DNA of 64,000 nt from Bradyrhizobium amphicarpaeae (GCF_002266435.3 NZ_CP029426.2:4928001-4992000); one strand, 5' to 3'. Shown: positions 8,732 through 18,322, counted from the first letter of the stretch. Program-made: numbers and translations. Notes: generated from the letters alone by a model not told the origin.

Positions 8732-8809
8732 CTAGCGCACGACTCCTCCCACGGCCCAGCCGAAGCGGGTCATGTGATTGCGGTTGAGTTTGCGCGAGCA
8801 TTTAATCAT
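8732..8809 (-). CDS. Possible 25-residue small protein
   Basis: A short reading frame (starting MIKCSRKLNRNHM, ending WAVGGVVR) lies directly in front of a strong terminator, 165 bp beyond the cytochrome c stop. It is basic at the N-terminus and ends with a short hydrophobic stretch. The ribosome-binding site is weak. The placement, with its stop 26 bp before a terminator stem, is what suggests a transcript; the coding status is a guess. The rest of the 8635-8974 gap shows nothing else. Confidence 0.3.
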   Translation of the reverse strand: MIKCSRKLNRNHMTRFGWAVGGVVR

Positions 8810-8974
8810 GCAGCGCTGATATCACGGCAATTGCACAAAATCAAGAGATGTGGAGAGGTTGCATACATCCCTGGGGCGAGCACCCTGCTTCGTCGGATGC
8901 ATCGTCCCTCGGATCACCTTCCATGGGCAGGCACTCCAGCGGGATGGGCAAGAGATCTCGATGCTCGCCGGCTG

Positions 8975-9424
8975 CTACTTTTGCTGAATGCGACCGAGAT
9001 AATCGACGACGGCGAGGATACGTTTTCGCACGACGACTTCCGGGCTTTGATCCGGTCCGGCCTTCTGCCAATAGGATGGATCGACATAGTGAGGCAGGTT
9101 GACGATCGGGTTGAATCGTACTCCCCAAACCGGCATTTCACGGGTGCCGTGAGCGGGAATTGTTTTCATTCCATCGATGGTTTCATAGACGGTGTTCGCA
9201 GGAAACACACCGTTGTTGGTCTTGGCCAACACAGTCAAATCGGAAGGCGGCGTCTTGAGCTGGTCGCTAACCGGTCCTTTGCCTCTGGCATCCGCACCGT
9301 GGCAACTCGCGCACGACGACTGAAACTCCAACTTGCCGACGTCGAGATCGTCAGCCTGAGCCGCCGCGGCGAAACCAGCGGCAAGACCGGCAATGATCAA
9401 ACATTTCACAGCAGATATTACCAT
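8975..9424 (-). CDS. Periplasmic monoheme cytochrome c
   Basis: A 149-residue class I cytochrome c. The signal peptide runs to about residue 24 (ending AAAQA). The heme site is CASCH (38-42) followed by GADARGKGP, typical of small soluble cytochrome c domains. A methionine in the MPVWG segment (about residue 103) is the likely sixth ligand. It probably shuttles electrons in the periplasm; its partner is not evident. The ATG at 9424 (MVISAVK) was preferred because it begins the signal peptide. It lies between murJ upstream and the DUF1127 gene, all on the minus strand but with gaps of 180 and 340 bp. Confidence 0.88.
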   Translation of the reverse strand: MVISAVKCLIIAGLAAGFAAAAQADDLDVGKLEFQSSCASCHGADARGKGPVSDQLKTPPSDLTVLAKTNNGVFPANTVYETIDGMKTIPAHGTREMPVWGVRFNPIVNLPHYVDPSYWQKAGPDQSPEVVVRKRILAVVDYLGRIQQK

Positions 9425-9607
9425 GTCCTGCTCCGATGCTGGCCAGCAAGAGTTCATTACTAGCCGCTTCGCCCGCCGGCAGTTTGACCCACATCAAGAC
9501 TGGCTTCCGGCCTGGCTCAAGCGTGCTCCGAGCCTGCGCAAATTCAGGCGGACGGCGACGGGGCTCCGAAGGTTTCGACGAACCTGTTGCGTGCGATCGT
9601 TCCGCGC

Positions 9608-11134
9608 CTAGCCGCGCACCAGCGAGACCAGCCAGCTGCGGCCGAACAGCACGAGGATCGCGAGCGCATAGACGATGGTGCCACCGACCGCGAGGAGAAC
9701 CAGCATCACCTCATCGCGGAAGTGCATCGGGCCCAGCGCGGGTCCGCCAAAGCGCGCAATCAGCCAGAACACCACCGCCAGAATGATCCCGGTCAGCAGA
9801 AATTTCGCGAGCGACATCAGCCAGGCACGATCCAGCACGAGAAAGCCCCGGCGCACGGCGAAGAACAGCACCAGCAATAGATTGGTCCAGACGCCGACGG
9901 CGGTTGCGAGCGCAAGGCCGATCTGGGCGAGCGATCCCATCAAGGCGACCTTCAGCGCGACGTTGACGGCGATGCCGGTCAGCGACGCCCGCACCGGCGT
10001 CGCGGTATCCTTGCGGGCGTAGAAGGTCGCGACTGCGCTGCGGATCAGCACGAACGGGATCAGGCCGATGGCATAGGCTGCGAGGGTGCCGCCGGCAGCC
10101 ACCGCGTCGGCCTTGGAGAACGCGCCGCGGGCGAACAGCGCGCGCATGATCTCGTCGGGCACGGTGAGGAAGGCCGCCACGAACGGGATCGAGAACAGCA
10201 GCGTAAAATCGAAGGCGCGGCGCTGCGCCTTCATCGCCCCGTCATGGTCGTTCGCCGTGATCCGTTTCGACATCTCCGGCAGCAGCACGGTGCCGATGGC
10301 GATGCCGATCACGCCGATCGGGAGCTGGTTGAGCCGATCGGCGTAATAGAGAGCCGACAGCGCACCGGCGGGCAGGAAGGTCGCGATGATGGTGTCGGCG
10401 AACAGCGCGACCTGCGTGCCCATCGAGCCCAGTGTCGCGGGGCCGAGCGCTTTGAAGAAACCGCGGACATCTTCGTCGAGCTTGAGCGGCGCAAAGCGCG
10501 GCAGGCCGCCATGGCGGGCGAGATCGCCGGCCAGCAGGAAATATTGCAGGAAACCGGAGATCAGCACGCCCCAGGCGGCGGCGTGGCCGGCCGTCGGAAA
10601 CCAGACGGCGACCGCCAGCGTCATCATCATGGCGACGTTGAGGAAGATCGATGCGGCTGCCGCGCTGGCAAAGCGCTGCATCACGTTGAGCATGCCGCCA
10701 TAGAGCGTCACCAGCGTGATCAGCAGCAGATAGGGAAAGGTGATCCGGGTCAGCTCGATCGCGAGCTTGCGCTGCTCGGCATCCTCGGAAAAGCCGGGCG
10801 CAAGCAAGCTCATGGCCTGCGGCATGAACAGCCAGGCGACGATCAGCAGCACCACCTGCGAGGCCAGCAGCAGCGTGAAGATGCGGTCAGCGAACCGATG
10901 CGCCGCCGCCTCCCCCTTCTCGCCATGGACATGGGCATAGGCCGGCACCCAGGCGGCGTTGAAGGCGCCCTCGGCGAAGATCGCGCGAAAATGGTTGGGC
11001 AGCCGCAGCGCCACGAAAAAGGCGTCGGCCACGGGGCCGGCGCCGAGGATCGCCGCGAGCATGATGTCGCGGGCAAATCCCGTCAGCCGCGAGAGCAGCG
11101 TGTAGCCGCCAACTGTGAAGATGCGTCCGAGCAT
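9608..11134 (-). CDS. murJ: Lipid II flippase MurJ
   Basis: A 508-residue inner-membrane protein of the MOP superfamily with about 14 transmembrane helices. It flips lipid II to the periplasm for peptidoglycan synthesis. The MurJ/MviN hallmarks are near the start: SRLTGFARDIMLA, GAGPVADAFFVALRLPNHFRAIFAEGAFN. Further conserved segments include ALFARGAF and the C-terminal helices. Length is normal. The ATG at 11134 is the family start. It stands alone, with the family A repeat separating it from the DegT-family gene upstream. Confidence 0.96.
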   Translation of the reverse strand: MLGRIFTVGGYTLLSRLTGFARDIMLAAILGAGPVADAFFVALRLPNHFRAIFAEGAFNAAWVPAYAHVHGEKGEAAAHRFADRIFTLLLASQVVLLIVAWLFMPQAMSLLAPGFSEDAEQRKLAIELTRITFPYLLLITLVTLYGGMLNVMQRFASAAAASIFLNVAMMMTLAVAVWFPTAGHAAAWGVLISGFLQYFLLAGDLARHGGLPRFAPLKLDEDVRGFFKALGPATLGSMGTQVALFADTIIATFLPAGALSALYYADRLNQLPIGVIGIAIGTVLLPEMSKRITANDHDGAMKAQRRAFDFTLLFSIPFVAAFLTVPDEIMRALFARGAFSKADAVAAGGTLAAYAIGLIPFVLIRSAVATFYARKDTATPVRASLTGIAVNVALKVALMGSLAQIGLALATAVGVWTNLLLVLFFAVRRGFLVLDRAWLMSLAKFLLTGIILAVVFWLIARFGGPALGPMHFRDEVMLVLLAVGGTIVYALAILVLFGRSWLVSLVRG

Positions 11135-11196
11135 GCGTCTGTTTTAGAGGCTTATCGAACAGAGGTCGATTGCATCTTGCGATGCGCATCGCTGTG

Positions 11197-11346
11197 CCCT
11201 CTCCCCTTGTGGGAGAGGGCAGCTCCGCGAGTAGACACAAGCTCATTGGGGTGAGGGGTCTCTCTCCACGCATTCCGTGCGGAGAGAGACCCCTCACCCG
11301 TCTCGCCGCTTTGCGGCGAGCCACCCTCTCCCACAGGGGGAGAGGG
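11197..11346. repeat. Large inverted repeat (nested palindrome, family A)
   Basis: The outer arms 11197-11219 and 11324-11346 (CCCTCTCCC...GGGAGAGGG) match with one mismatch. The inner arms 11248-11267 and 11281-11299 (GGGTGAGGGGTCTCTCTCC type) pair perfectly. It lies between murJ and the upstream aminotransferase gene. Confidence 0.88.
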
Positions 11347-11360
11347 TTGGAGCGGCCCGC

Positions 11361-12548
11361 TCAGCCCGCCAGCGCACCTTGCACGGCGGCGATGATTCGC
11401 TCCTGATCGGCTTCGGTCAGATAGGCATGCATCGGCAGGCTGATGACGTCCTGCGACAGGCTCTCGCAACCGGGCAGGCCGCCCTCGGCGACCGGATATT
11501 GCCTGTAGGCGGTCTGCTGATGCATCGACTTGCCGTAATAGATCGCGGTCGGCACGCCCTGGGCCTTCAGCGCGGCAGCAAAGCCGTCGCGGTCGGTGCC
11601 CTTGGGCAGGCGGATGGTGTACTGCGCCCAGACCGAGGTATTGCCGGGCGCCAGGCGCGGCACGGTGACGACGTTGGACAGGCCGCGCGCGTAGCGCTCG
11701 GCGACCTTGTTGCGGGCGGCGATCTCGTCGTCGAAGATCTTCAGCTTCTCGATCAGGATCGCGGCCTGCATGGTGTCGAGCCGGCCGGTGAGGCCGAGGC
11801 GGACGTTGTCGTATTTGTCGACGCCCTGCCCGTGCACGCGGATGCTGCGCAAGGTCGCCGCGAGTTCGTCGTCATCGGTGAAGATCGCGCCGCCGTCGCC
11901 GAAGCAGCCGAGCGGCTTGGCCGGGAAGAAGCTGGTCGCGGTCGCGAGCCCGAAGGTGCCGAGCTTGCGGCCCTTGTAGCTCGCGCCAAAGCCTTGCGCG
12001 GCGTCGTCGAGCACGAACAGGCCCTCGGCCCTCGCGATCTCGGCGATCGCATCGTGATCGGCGGGCTGGCCGAACAGATCGACCGGAACGACCGCGACCG
12101 GCCTGAGGCCGGCCTTGCGCGCAGTCGCGATGCCGCGCTTGAGCGATTCCGGGCTCATGTTGAAGGTGGTCTCGTCGACGTCGACGTAGACAGGCGTCGC
12201 GCCGGTTCGCGCCACCGGCGAGGCCGTCGCGATGAAGGTGAAGGACGGACACAGCACGGCATCGCCGGGCCCGACGTTCTTCGCCATCATCACCATCAGG
12301 ATCGCGTCGGTACCGCTAGCGCAGCCGATGACGTGCTTGGCGCCGCTATAGGCCGCGAGCTGCTTCTCGAGCTCGGCGACTTCAGGGCCATTGACGAACT
12401 GGCAATGGTCGAGAACGCGCTTGACCGCGGCATCCAGCGAAGCGCCGAGCCGGCGGCGCTGCGAGGCGACGTCGATGAAGGGAATGGGTTCGGAACGCAG
12501 ATGCTGGTTCATGGCCTGGTTCTTGGCGCTTTCAGGGGGCGTCGACAT
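11361..12548 (-). CDS. DegT/DnrJ/EryC1/StrS sugar aminotransferase (WbpE-like)
   Basis: A 395-residue PLP-dependent enzyme that transfers an amino group to a keto-nucleotide-sugar. Landmarks are the GCASGTDAI phosphate-binding loop (75-83), the DDAAQGFGA stretch (181-189) and the PLP lysine K211 in SFFPAKPLG. The sequence around the lysine resembles WbpE, which aminates the 3-keto product made by the oxidoreductase WbpB. An oxidoreductase of that type lies 11 bp upstream, supporting a WbpB/WbpE-like pair that makes a 3-amino sugar for surface polysaccharide. A start at 12512 (MNQHL) is a plausible alternative. Confidence 0.87.
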   Translation of the reverse strand: MSTPPESAKNQAMNQHLRSEPIPFIDVASQRRRLGASLDAAVKRVLDHCQFVNGPEVAELEKQLAAYSGAKHVIGCASGTDAILMVMMAKNVGPGDAVLCPSFTFIATASPVARTGATPVYVDVDETTFNMSPESLKRGIATARKAGLRPVAVVPVDLFGQPADHDAIAEIARAEGLFVLDDAAQGFGASYKGRKLGTFGLATATSFFPAKPLGCFGDGGAIFTDDDELAATLRSIRVHGQGVDKYDNVRLGLTGRLDTMQAAILIEKLKIFDDEIAARNKVAERYARGLSNVVTVPRLAPGNTSVWAQYTIRLPKGTDRDGFAAALKAQGVPTAIYYGKSMHQQTAYRQYPVAEGGLPGCESLSQDVISLPMHAYLTEADQERIIAAVQGALAG

Positions 12549-12559
12549 GGATCAAGGGT

Positions 12560-13564
12560 TTAGCCGGCGACGCGGCGCGGGCCCTTGAGGGCGGGCGATT
12601 TGGCCGCGGGCCGTGACGGCGTCTCCAGGCACTGCGTCGCGATCTCGAGGCTGGCAACGCCTTCGTCGCCCGTGACCGCCGGCGTCTCGCCGTTGCGCAC
12701 CGCCTTGAGGAACGCGATCAGCTCGGCGCGGAGCGGTTCGTCATGGCCGACCGGCAGATGCCGCATCGAATAGCTGCCGTCAGGCTTGAAGCCGAAGCAT
12801 TCGGTGACCTGGCGCGTCAGCAGATCGCCCATCACGTATTTGCCGCGGGTCGCGACCGTGACGCTGCGCGCCTTGAACGGCGTCAGCCAGTTGGTGTTGA
12901 TGTGCGCGAGCACGCCGTTGGCCGTGCGGAACTGCAACAGCGCAATGTCCTCGCGTTCGGCGACCGCGCTCGACAATTGCGGCTGCACCTCGACGATGTC
13001 GGATTCGGTGAACCAGCGGATCAGATCGATGTCGTGCACGGCGAGGTCGATGACGACGCCGACATTGGACATGCGCGGCGGGAACGGGCCGACCCGCGTG
13101 ATCGCGATGGAGAGAATGTCCTCGCCCGCGATCGCCTGCTTGACGGCGACGACCGCCGGATTGAAGCGCTCGACATGGCCGACCATCAGCGTGACGCCGG
13201 CCTTGTGCGCGGCAGCGACGATCTCGCGGCCCTCCTCCACGGTGGATGCGATCGGCTTCTCGACCAGAACATGGATGTTCTTGGCGATGCAGGCGAGCGC
13301 GACCTCGTGATGCAGATGGGTCGGAGCTGCGATGGTGACGGCGTCGACGCCTTCGGCCAACAGCTGGTCGAGGGTCTCGAAGCTTGCGCAATTGGCCAGT
13401 TCCGTCGCGCGTGTGCGATGTGCCGGCGAAGGATCGACGACGCCCACGAGGCTGACGCCGGGAAGACCCGCAAGCACGCGCGCGTGGTTGCTCCCCATTA
13501 CACCGGCGCCAATGACGCCGACGCGCAAGCCGGCCTTTGCCGGTGCAGACCCTTTGGAACTCAT
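12560..13564 (-). CDS. Gfo/Idh/MocA family NAD-dependent oxidoreductase (WbpB-like)
   Basis: A 334-residue cytosolic dehydrogenase. The N-terminal Rossmann fold starts with GVIGAGVMGSNHA (16-28), and the family EKP motif is at 102-104. The C-terminal alpha/beta domain (about 125-300) includes the VGHVERFNP and DLAVHDIDL segments, with the likely catalytic His in the latter. With the WbpE-like aminotransferase immediately downstream it plausibly oxidises the C3 hydroxyl of a UDP-sugar. Substrate assignment is an inference from this pairing. The two genes form an operon; the 180 bp upstream hold the presumed promoter. Confidence 0.85.
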   Translation of the reverse strand: MSSKGSAPAKAGLRVGVIGAGVMGSNHARVLAGLPGVSLVGVVDPSPAHRTRATELANCASFETLDQLLAEGVDAVTIAAPTHLHHEVALACIAKNIHVLVEKPIASTVEEGREIVAAAHKAGVTLMVGHVERFNPAVVAVKQAIAGEDILSIAITRVGPFPPRMSNVGVVIDLAVHDIDLIRWFTESDIVEVQPQLSSAVAEREDIALLQFRTANGVLAHINTNWLTPFKARSVTVATRGKYVMGDLLTRQVTECFGFKPDGSYSMRHLPVGHDEPLRAELIAFLKAVRNGETPAVTGDEGVASLEIATQCLETPSRPAAKSPALKGPRRVAG

Positions 13565-13745
13565 CTGAGCAAACCCCGATTCAACGCAAATCCCCGGCGC
13601 GCTTCTAGCACGGCCGCCACATTTGTGGCGAATGCCGCCTTGGCGGCCCGGACACGATTTGATTCAAAAAGTTACACGTTCCCCGGGCCTTAAGCCGAAA
13701 AATATCGCCTACCTGGCCCGGGTCTCGTGATTCGGAGTTTGCTGG

Positions 13746-15164
13746 TTACGACCTTTGATAGTCGTCTTCAATCCGGATGATGTCGTCTTCCCCGAGATAG
13801 CTTCCAGTCTGGACCTCGATCAGTTCCAGCATGATCTTACCGGGGTTCTCCATCCGGTGGACGGCGCCCATCGGGATGTAGATCGACTCGTTCTCGTGCA
13901 CGGCCTTCACGGTCTCGTTGACGGTGACGCGGGCGGTGCCGCGGACCACGATCCAGTGCTCGGCACGATGATGGTGCTTCTGCAGCGACAGCCGGCCACC
14001 CGGCTTCACCACGATGCGCTTGACCTGGTGGCGCTCGCCATTGTCGACCGACTGGTAGCTGCCCCAGGGGCGGTGCACCTTGAGATGCTCCTCGGTGACC
14101 TTCGGCGCGACCGCCTTCAGCTTGGTGACGAGACGCTTCAGGCCGTTGGCATCCTTCTGGCGCGAGACCAGCACCGCATCGGCGGTTGCGACCACGACGA
14201 GATCATCGACGCCTTCGAGCGCCACCAGCGCGGAGTCGGTCGTGACATTGCAATTGCGGGAATCCTCGAACACCGCGCTGCCGTGCGACGCGTTGCCTTG
14301 CGCGTCCTTGTCGGAGAGCTCCCACACCGCGTGCCAGGAGCCGACGTCGGACCAGCCGCACGACACCGGCACCACCGCTGCGCGCGAGGTCTTCTCCATC
14401 ACGGCATAATCGATCGAAATCGCCTTCGCCGCGCCGAACGCCTCGGGCTCCAGCGTGACGAAGCCGAGATCGCGGCCGGCATTGTTGACCGCGCTGGTGA
14501 TGGTCTCGACGCTTCCCGCATCGACCTTGCGATATTCGTCGAGCAGCAGGCTCGCCGGGAACATGAAGTTGCCGCTGTTCCAGAGATAACCCGAATTGAC
14601 GTAATCGGAGGCCTTCACTGCGTCCGGCTTCTCGACGAAGCGTGCGACCGCATGAACCTCACCGGAGATCACTTCGCCCGGATTGATGTAGCCGTATTCG
14701 GTCGCCGGCCGCTCCGGCTTGATGCCGAAGGTGACGATGCGCCCGGTGCTCGCGGCGGTGAGGCCCTCGCGGCAGGCGGCGACGAAAGCCGCATTATCCT
14801 GCACGACGTGGTCGGCGGCGAGCGCGAGCACGATGGCGTCACTGGCGCGGTTCTGCGCGAACACCGCGCCGGCCGCGATCGCAGGTCCGGAATCGCGGCG
14901 CATCGGCTCGAGGATCACGTCGGCCTCGATGCCGATCTCGGCGAGTTGCTCCAGCACCATGAAGCGATAGGACGCGTTGGTGATGATGATGGGCCGGTCG
15001 AACAGGGAGGGATCGGAGACGCGCAGCAGCGTGTCCTGGAAGGTCGAGCGCGCGCCGAACAGCGGCAGGAACTGTTTCGGCCGCACCTCGCGCGAAGCCG
15101 GCCACAGCCGCGTGCCGGCGCCGCCGCACATGATCAGGGGGATTATGCGTTTGTCCATCGTCAT
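13746..15164 (-). CDS. manC: Mannose-1-phosphate guanylyltransferase / mannose-6-phosphate isomerase
   Basis: A 472-residue bifunctional-type enzyme that makes GDP-mannose for surface polysaccharides. The N-terminal nucleotidyltransferase domain carries GGAGTRLWPASR (14-25) with RPKQF after it, and the FVEKP segment. The C-terminal cupin domain (about 355-470) begins with HRPWGSY and includes GGRLSLQKHHHRAEHW, as in ManC/AlgA/XanB. The ATG at 15164 starts one base after the stop of the upstream epimerase gene, so the two are translationally linked. A second ATG lies two codons in. Confidence 0.93.
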   Translation of the reverse strand: MTMDKRIIPLIMCGGAGTRLWPASREVRPKQFLPLFGARSTFQDTLLRVSDPSLFDRPIIITNASYRFMVLEQLAEIGIEADVILEPMRRDSGPAIAAGAVFAQNRASDAIVLALAADHVVQDNAAFVAACREGLTAASTGRIVTFGIKPERPATEYGYINPGEVISGEVHAVARFVEKPDAVKASDYVNSGYLWNSGNFMFPASLLLDEYRKVDAGSVETITSAVNNAGRDLGFVTLEPEAFGAAKAISIDYAVMEKTSRAAVVPVSCGWSDVGSWHAVWELSDKDAQGNASHGSAVFEDSRNCNVTTDSALVALEGVDDLVVVATADAVLVSRQKDANGLKRLVTKLKAVAPKVTEEHLKVHRPWGSYQSVDNGERHQVKRIVVKPGGRLSLQKHHHRAEHWIVVRGTARVTVNETVKAVHENESIYIPMGAVHRMENPGKIMLELIEVQTGSYLGEDDIIRIEDDYQRS

Positions 15165-15165
15165 C

Positions 15166-16155
15166 TCAAACCTTGAAGTAGTCGCGATACCAGGTGACAA
15201 AATTGTGGACCCCATGCTCGATCGGCGTTGACGGTGCAAAGCCGGTGTCGCGCATCAGATCCTCGACATCCGCGAACGTTTCCAGCACATCTCCCGGCTG
15301 CATCGGCAGCAATTCTTTGATCGCCGTCCGGCCCAGCTCCCGCTCCAGAAGACCGACGACGTGCATCAGTTCCTCCGGATGGTGATTGCCGACATTGTAG
15401 AGCTTAAACGGCGCATTTGCGGCAGCCGGATCGTCCGCAGGCACAAGATCGATCAGCTTGGATACTACACGTGTGACATCATCAACATAGGTGAAGTCGC
15501 GGCGCATTCGGCCATGGTTAAACAGCCGGATCGGCTTGCCCGCCATGATGGCGTTTACGAACAGGAACATGGCCATGTCGGGCCGTCCCCATGGCCCGTA
15601 AATGGTAAAGAAGCGCAGGCCCGTGACCGGCAGGCGATAGAGATGGCTGTAGGACTGCGCCATCACCTCGTTCGCCTTCTTGGTCGCGGCGTAGAAGCTC
15701 ACGGGATGATCGGTGCGGTCCGCAACCGCAAATGGCATTTTTGTGTTGGCGCCGTAAACGGAGGATGACGAGGCGTAGACGAGATGACGACAGCCGCTGT
15801 TGCGGCAGCCCTCGAGCACGTTGAGAAAGCCCACCAGATTGGAATCGACATAGGCGTGCGGCTGCTCGATCGAGTAGCGCACGCCGGCCTGTGCCGCCAG
15901 ATGCACGACCTCGGTGAAACGATGCCGCGCAAACAGCGCCGCCATCGTCTCGCGGTCGGCAAGGTCAGCCTCGACGAAGGAGAAGCGAGGGTCGCCCTGC
16001 AGCAGCGCCAGACGCGCCCGCTTCAGTGCCGGATCGTAATAGGCGTTGAGATTGTCGAGCCCGACGACGGACCGGCCTTCGCCCAGAAGCTGCCGGGCGA
16101 CGTGAAAGCCGATGAATCCGGCGGCCCCGGTGACCAAAATCGCCTGATCCGTCAT
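15166..16155 (-). CDS. NAD-dependent epimerase, UDP-glucuronate 4-epimerase-like
   Basis: A 329-residue extended SDR. GAAGFIG (10-16) binds NAD. The catalytic set is Ser131/132 plus YAATK (Tyr155, Lys159). The sequence DNLNAYYDPALKRARL and TIYGPWGRPDMA are characteristic of UDP-glucuronate 4-epimerases (LpsL/Cap1J/GAE), which give UDP-galacturonate for LPS or capsule. The ATG at 16155 has GGGGGAACAGG in front. It is the first gene of a two-gene unit with manC, divergent from the UPF0104 gene at 16341. Confidence 0.9.
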   Translation of the reverse strand: MTDQAILVTGAAGFIGFHVARQLLGEGRSVVGLDNLNAYYDPALKRARLALLQGDPRFSFVEADLADRETMAALFARHRFTEVVHLAAQAGVRYSIEQPHAYVDSNLVGFLNVLEGCRNSGCRHLVYASSSSVYGANTKMPFAVADRTDHPVSFYAATKKANEVMAQSYSHLYRLPVTGLRFFTIYGPWGRPDMAMFLFVNAIMAGKPIRLFNHGRMRRDFTYVDDVTRVVSKLIDLVPADDPAAANAPFKLYNVGNHHPEELMHVVGLLERELGRTAIKELLPMQPGDVLETFADVEDLMRDTGFAPSTPIEHGVHNFVTWYRDYFKV

Positions 16156-16340
16156 CCTGTTCCCCCGGAGATTCCCTCGCCCGATCCCCTTTAGCCGTCC
16201 GTTCGAGGGGATCGCAATAGGCCCGCCGCCGCTCACGACGGCTATTGCAAGATCGGCGCCAAAACCATACCAAAGCGGCCGAATTCGGCGCTCGCGTCGG
16301 GTTGCCTCAAATCTTCGCAAACCCAGTTCATGCGGGCGAG

Positions 16341-17300
16341 ATGCGCCGAATCCTGCTGTCGACGGCCAAAATCCTGATTTCCGTGGCGCTGCTCTATCTG
16401 GCGCTGCGCAAGGTCGATCTGTCCGAATTGTTTTCGCGCTTCACCGTGTCCAGCCTGTTCTGGATCGGCGCCGCGATCGCGATCACCTTCCTGCAGATCT
16501 TCGTCGGCGTGCTGCGCTGGCGCGAGATCAGCGCCGTCTGCGGCGCGCCGCTCGAGCTCGGCCGCGCCATGCGCTACAACGTGATCGGCTCGTTCTTCAA
16601 CCAGACCCTGCCGTCGGCCATCGGCGGCGACGCGGTCCGGCTGTGGCTGGTCGCGCGCGCCGGCGCCGGCTGGCGTGCGGCGACCTACTCGATCTTCGTC
16701 GACCGCGCGATCGGATTGATCGCGCTCGCGATTCTCATCGTCGCGAGCCTGCCCTGGAGCTACACCCTCATCACCGATCCGCACGGGCGCTCGGCGCTGC
16801 TGCTCATCGATCTCCTGGCGCTCGCCGGCGGCCTCGGCTTCCTGGTTTTCGGCGCGCTGAAATGGCGCTGGCTGAAGACCTGGTGGGCCACGCATCACAT
16901 TCACGCCTGTGCCGTGATCGCGAACCGCGTGATCTTCAACCGCAGCCGCGGACCGATCATCGCGATCCTGTCTCTGCTCGTTCACGTGCTCGCCGTCGTC
17001 ATCGCATGGTGCGTCGTGCAGTCGATCGCAGCCCCGGTCCGCTTCAGCGACGTCTTTATGCTGGTGCCGCCCGTGATGCTGATCACGATGATGCCGATCT
17101 CGATCGCCGGCTGGGGCGTGCGTGAAGCCACGATGGGCCTGGCGTTCGGCTTCGCCGGACTTGCCGCCAACGAGGGCGTCAACGTCTCGCTGCTGTTCGG
17201 CGCCGTGTCCTTCATCGTCGGCGCGTTCGGCGGCCTGGTCTGGATCCTCAGCGCGGAGAAAGCCGCGCAGGGGTCGGCGCCGATCGGAGTGCCGGAGTGA
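16341..17300 (+). CDS. UPF0104 / lysylphosphatidylglycerol synthase transmembrane-type protein
   Basis: A 319-residue inner-membrane protein with about eight hydrophobic helices. It matches the transmembrane region shared by MprF and the AglD/YbhN-type proteins: RWREISAV, SFFNQTLPSAIGGDAVRLWL and the C-terminal GWGVREA motif. There is no cytosolic tRNA-dependent synthase domain, so it does not make lysyl-PG on its own. Such proteins are often found beside polysaccharide genes and may move lipid-linked sugars, but this is inference. The ATG at 16341 was chosen over upstream starts that lack hydrophobic sequence. Its stop overlaps the next gene's GTG start (GTGA). Confidence 0.85.
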   Translation: MRRILLSTAKILISVALLYLALRKVDLSELFSRFTVSSLFWIGAAIAITFLQIFVGVLRWREISAVCGAPLELGRAMRYNVIGSFFNQTLPSAIGGDAVRLWLVARAGAGWRAATYSIFVDRAIGLIALAILIVASLPWSYTLITDPHGRSALLLIDLLALAGGLGFLVFGALKWRWLKTWWATHHIHACAVIANRVIFNRSRGPIIAILSLLVHVLAVVIAWCVVQSIAAPVRFSDVFMLVPPVMLITMMPISIAGWGVREATMGLAFGFAGLAANEGVNVSLLFGAVSFIVGAFGGLVWILSAEKAAQGSAPIGVPE

Positions 17301-18322
17301 CGACCCTCGTCGCGGGTCCGGACCTTGCGGCGGGACTGGTGCTGTTTGCACTTGCGCCGGCCGTGCTGGCCGCACTGATCTCGGCCGGCATCACCTGGCA
17401 GAGCATGCCGCTGCTGCAACGTTACGCGTTGGCGCGTCCGAACGCACGCTCGTCGCACAGGATACCGACCCCGCAGGGTGCGGGCATCGCGGTTGTCGCG
17501 GCCACGCTGCTGGTGGCTGCGGCATGGACATCCGGCGCGATCCCCTTGCCTCTGATCGGCTCCGCTGTCCTGATCGCGATGGTCGGGCTCGTCGATGACA
17601 TCAGGCCTCTGCCAGTACTGCTCCGCCTCGTGTTGCAGGCGGCAGCCGTGGCTGCCGTCGTCTTCACGACACCGGAGACGCTGCGCATCGTGCCGGCCCT
17701 GCCGCTCGCGCTGGAGCGTGGCCTCATCCTGCTCGCCGGAATCTGGTTCGTGAACCTCGTCAATTTCATGGACGGGCTCGACCTCATGACCGTAGCGGAG
17801 GTGGTGCCCGTCACGACCGCGCTCGGACTGTTCGGGTGGTTTGGCGACCTCTCGCCATCCGCGGCGCTGCTCGCCACCGCGCTGTGCGGCGCCATGCTCG
17901 GCTTTGCGCCGTTCAACCGTCCGGCCGCAAAGGTGTTCCTGGGCGATGTCGGCAGCCTGCCGATCGGCCTTTTGCTCGGCTGGTGCCTGCTGGAGCTCGC
18001 CTGGAACGGACAGCCCGCCGCGGCGCTGCTGCTGCCGGCCTATTACCTTGCGGATTCCACCATCACGCTGTTTCGCCGGATCGCGCGCCGTGAACCATTC
18101 TGGTCGGCGCACCGCACGCACTTCTATCAGCGCGCCACCGACAACGGCTTCACGATCGGGCAGGTGATCGCCGAGGTGTTCGCGCTCAATCTCGTGCTGG
18201 CGTTGCTTGCCATCGCCAGCGTTCGCGCCGGCTCGGTGCCGGTCACGATCGTCTCCCTGATCGCAGGCGCGGTCTCGGTCGCCTTCGTGCTGCGGCGGTT
18301 CTCCCGCCCTCAGGCATCCTGA
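17297..18322 (+). CDS. Polyprenyl-phosphate N-acetylhexosamine-1-phosphate transferase (WbpL/WecA-like)
   Basis: A 341-residue multi-pass membrane enzyme of glycosyltransferase family 4 (MraY/WecA superfamily). It should attach the first sugar phosphate to undecaprenyl phosphate to start O-antigen synthesis. Superfamily motifs are present: a substrate-binding region SSHRIPTPQGAG (52-63), GLVDDIRPLP (97-106), NFMDGLDLM (156-164), FLGDVGSLPIG (near 217) and the cytosolic HRTHFYQRA loop (near 275). It resembles P. aeruginosa WbpL and rhizobial WreU, which transfer N-acetyl-6-deoxy-hexosamine phosphates, and the adjacent WbpV- and WbpM-like genes fit that. Start is GTG within GTGA. Its 3' end overlaps the convergent SDR gene by 13 bp. 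Confidence 0.9.
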   Translation: MTTLVAGPDLAAGLVLFALAPAVLAALISAGITWQSMPLLQRYALARPNARSSHRIPTPQGAGIAVVAATLLVAAAWTSGAIPLPLIGSAVLIAMVGLVDDIRPLPVLLRLVLQAAAVAAVVFTTPETLRIVPALPLALERGLILLAGIWFVNLVNFMDGLDLMTVAEVVPVTTALGLFGWFGDLSPSAALLATALCGAMLGFAPFNRPAAKVFLGDVGSLPIGLLLGWCLLELAWNGQPAAALLLPAYYLADSTITLFRRIARREPFWSAHRTHFYQRATDNGFTIGQVIAEVFALNLVLALLAIASVRAGSVPVTIVSLIAGAVSVAFVLRRFSRPQAS

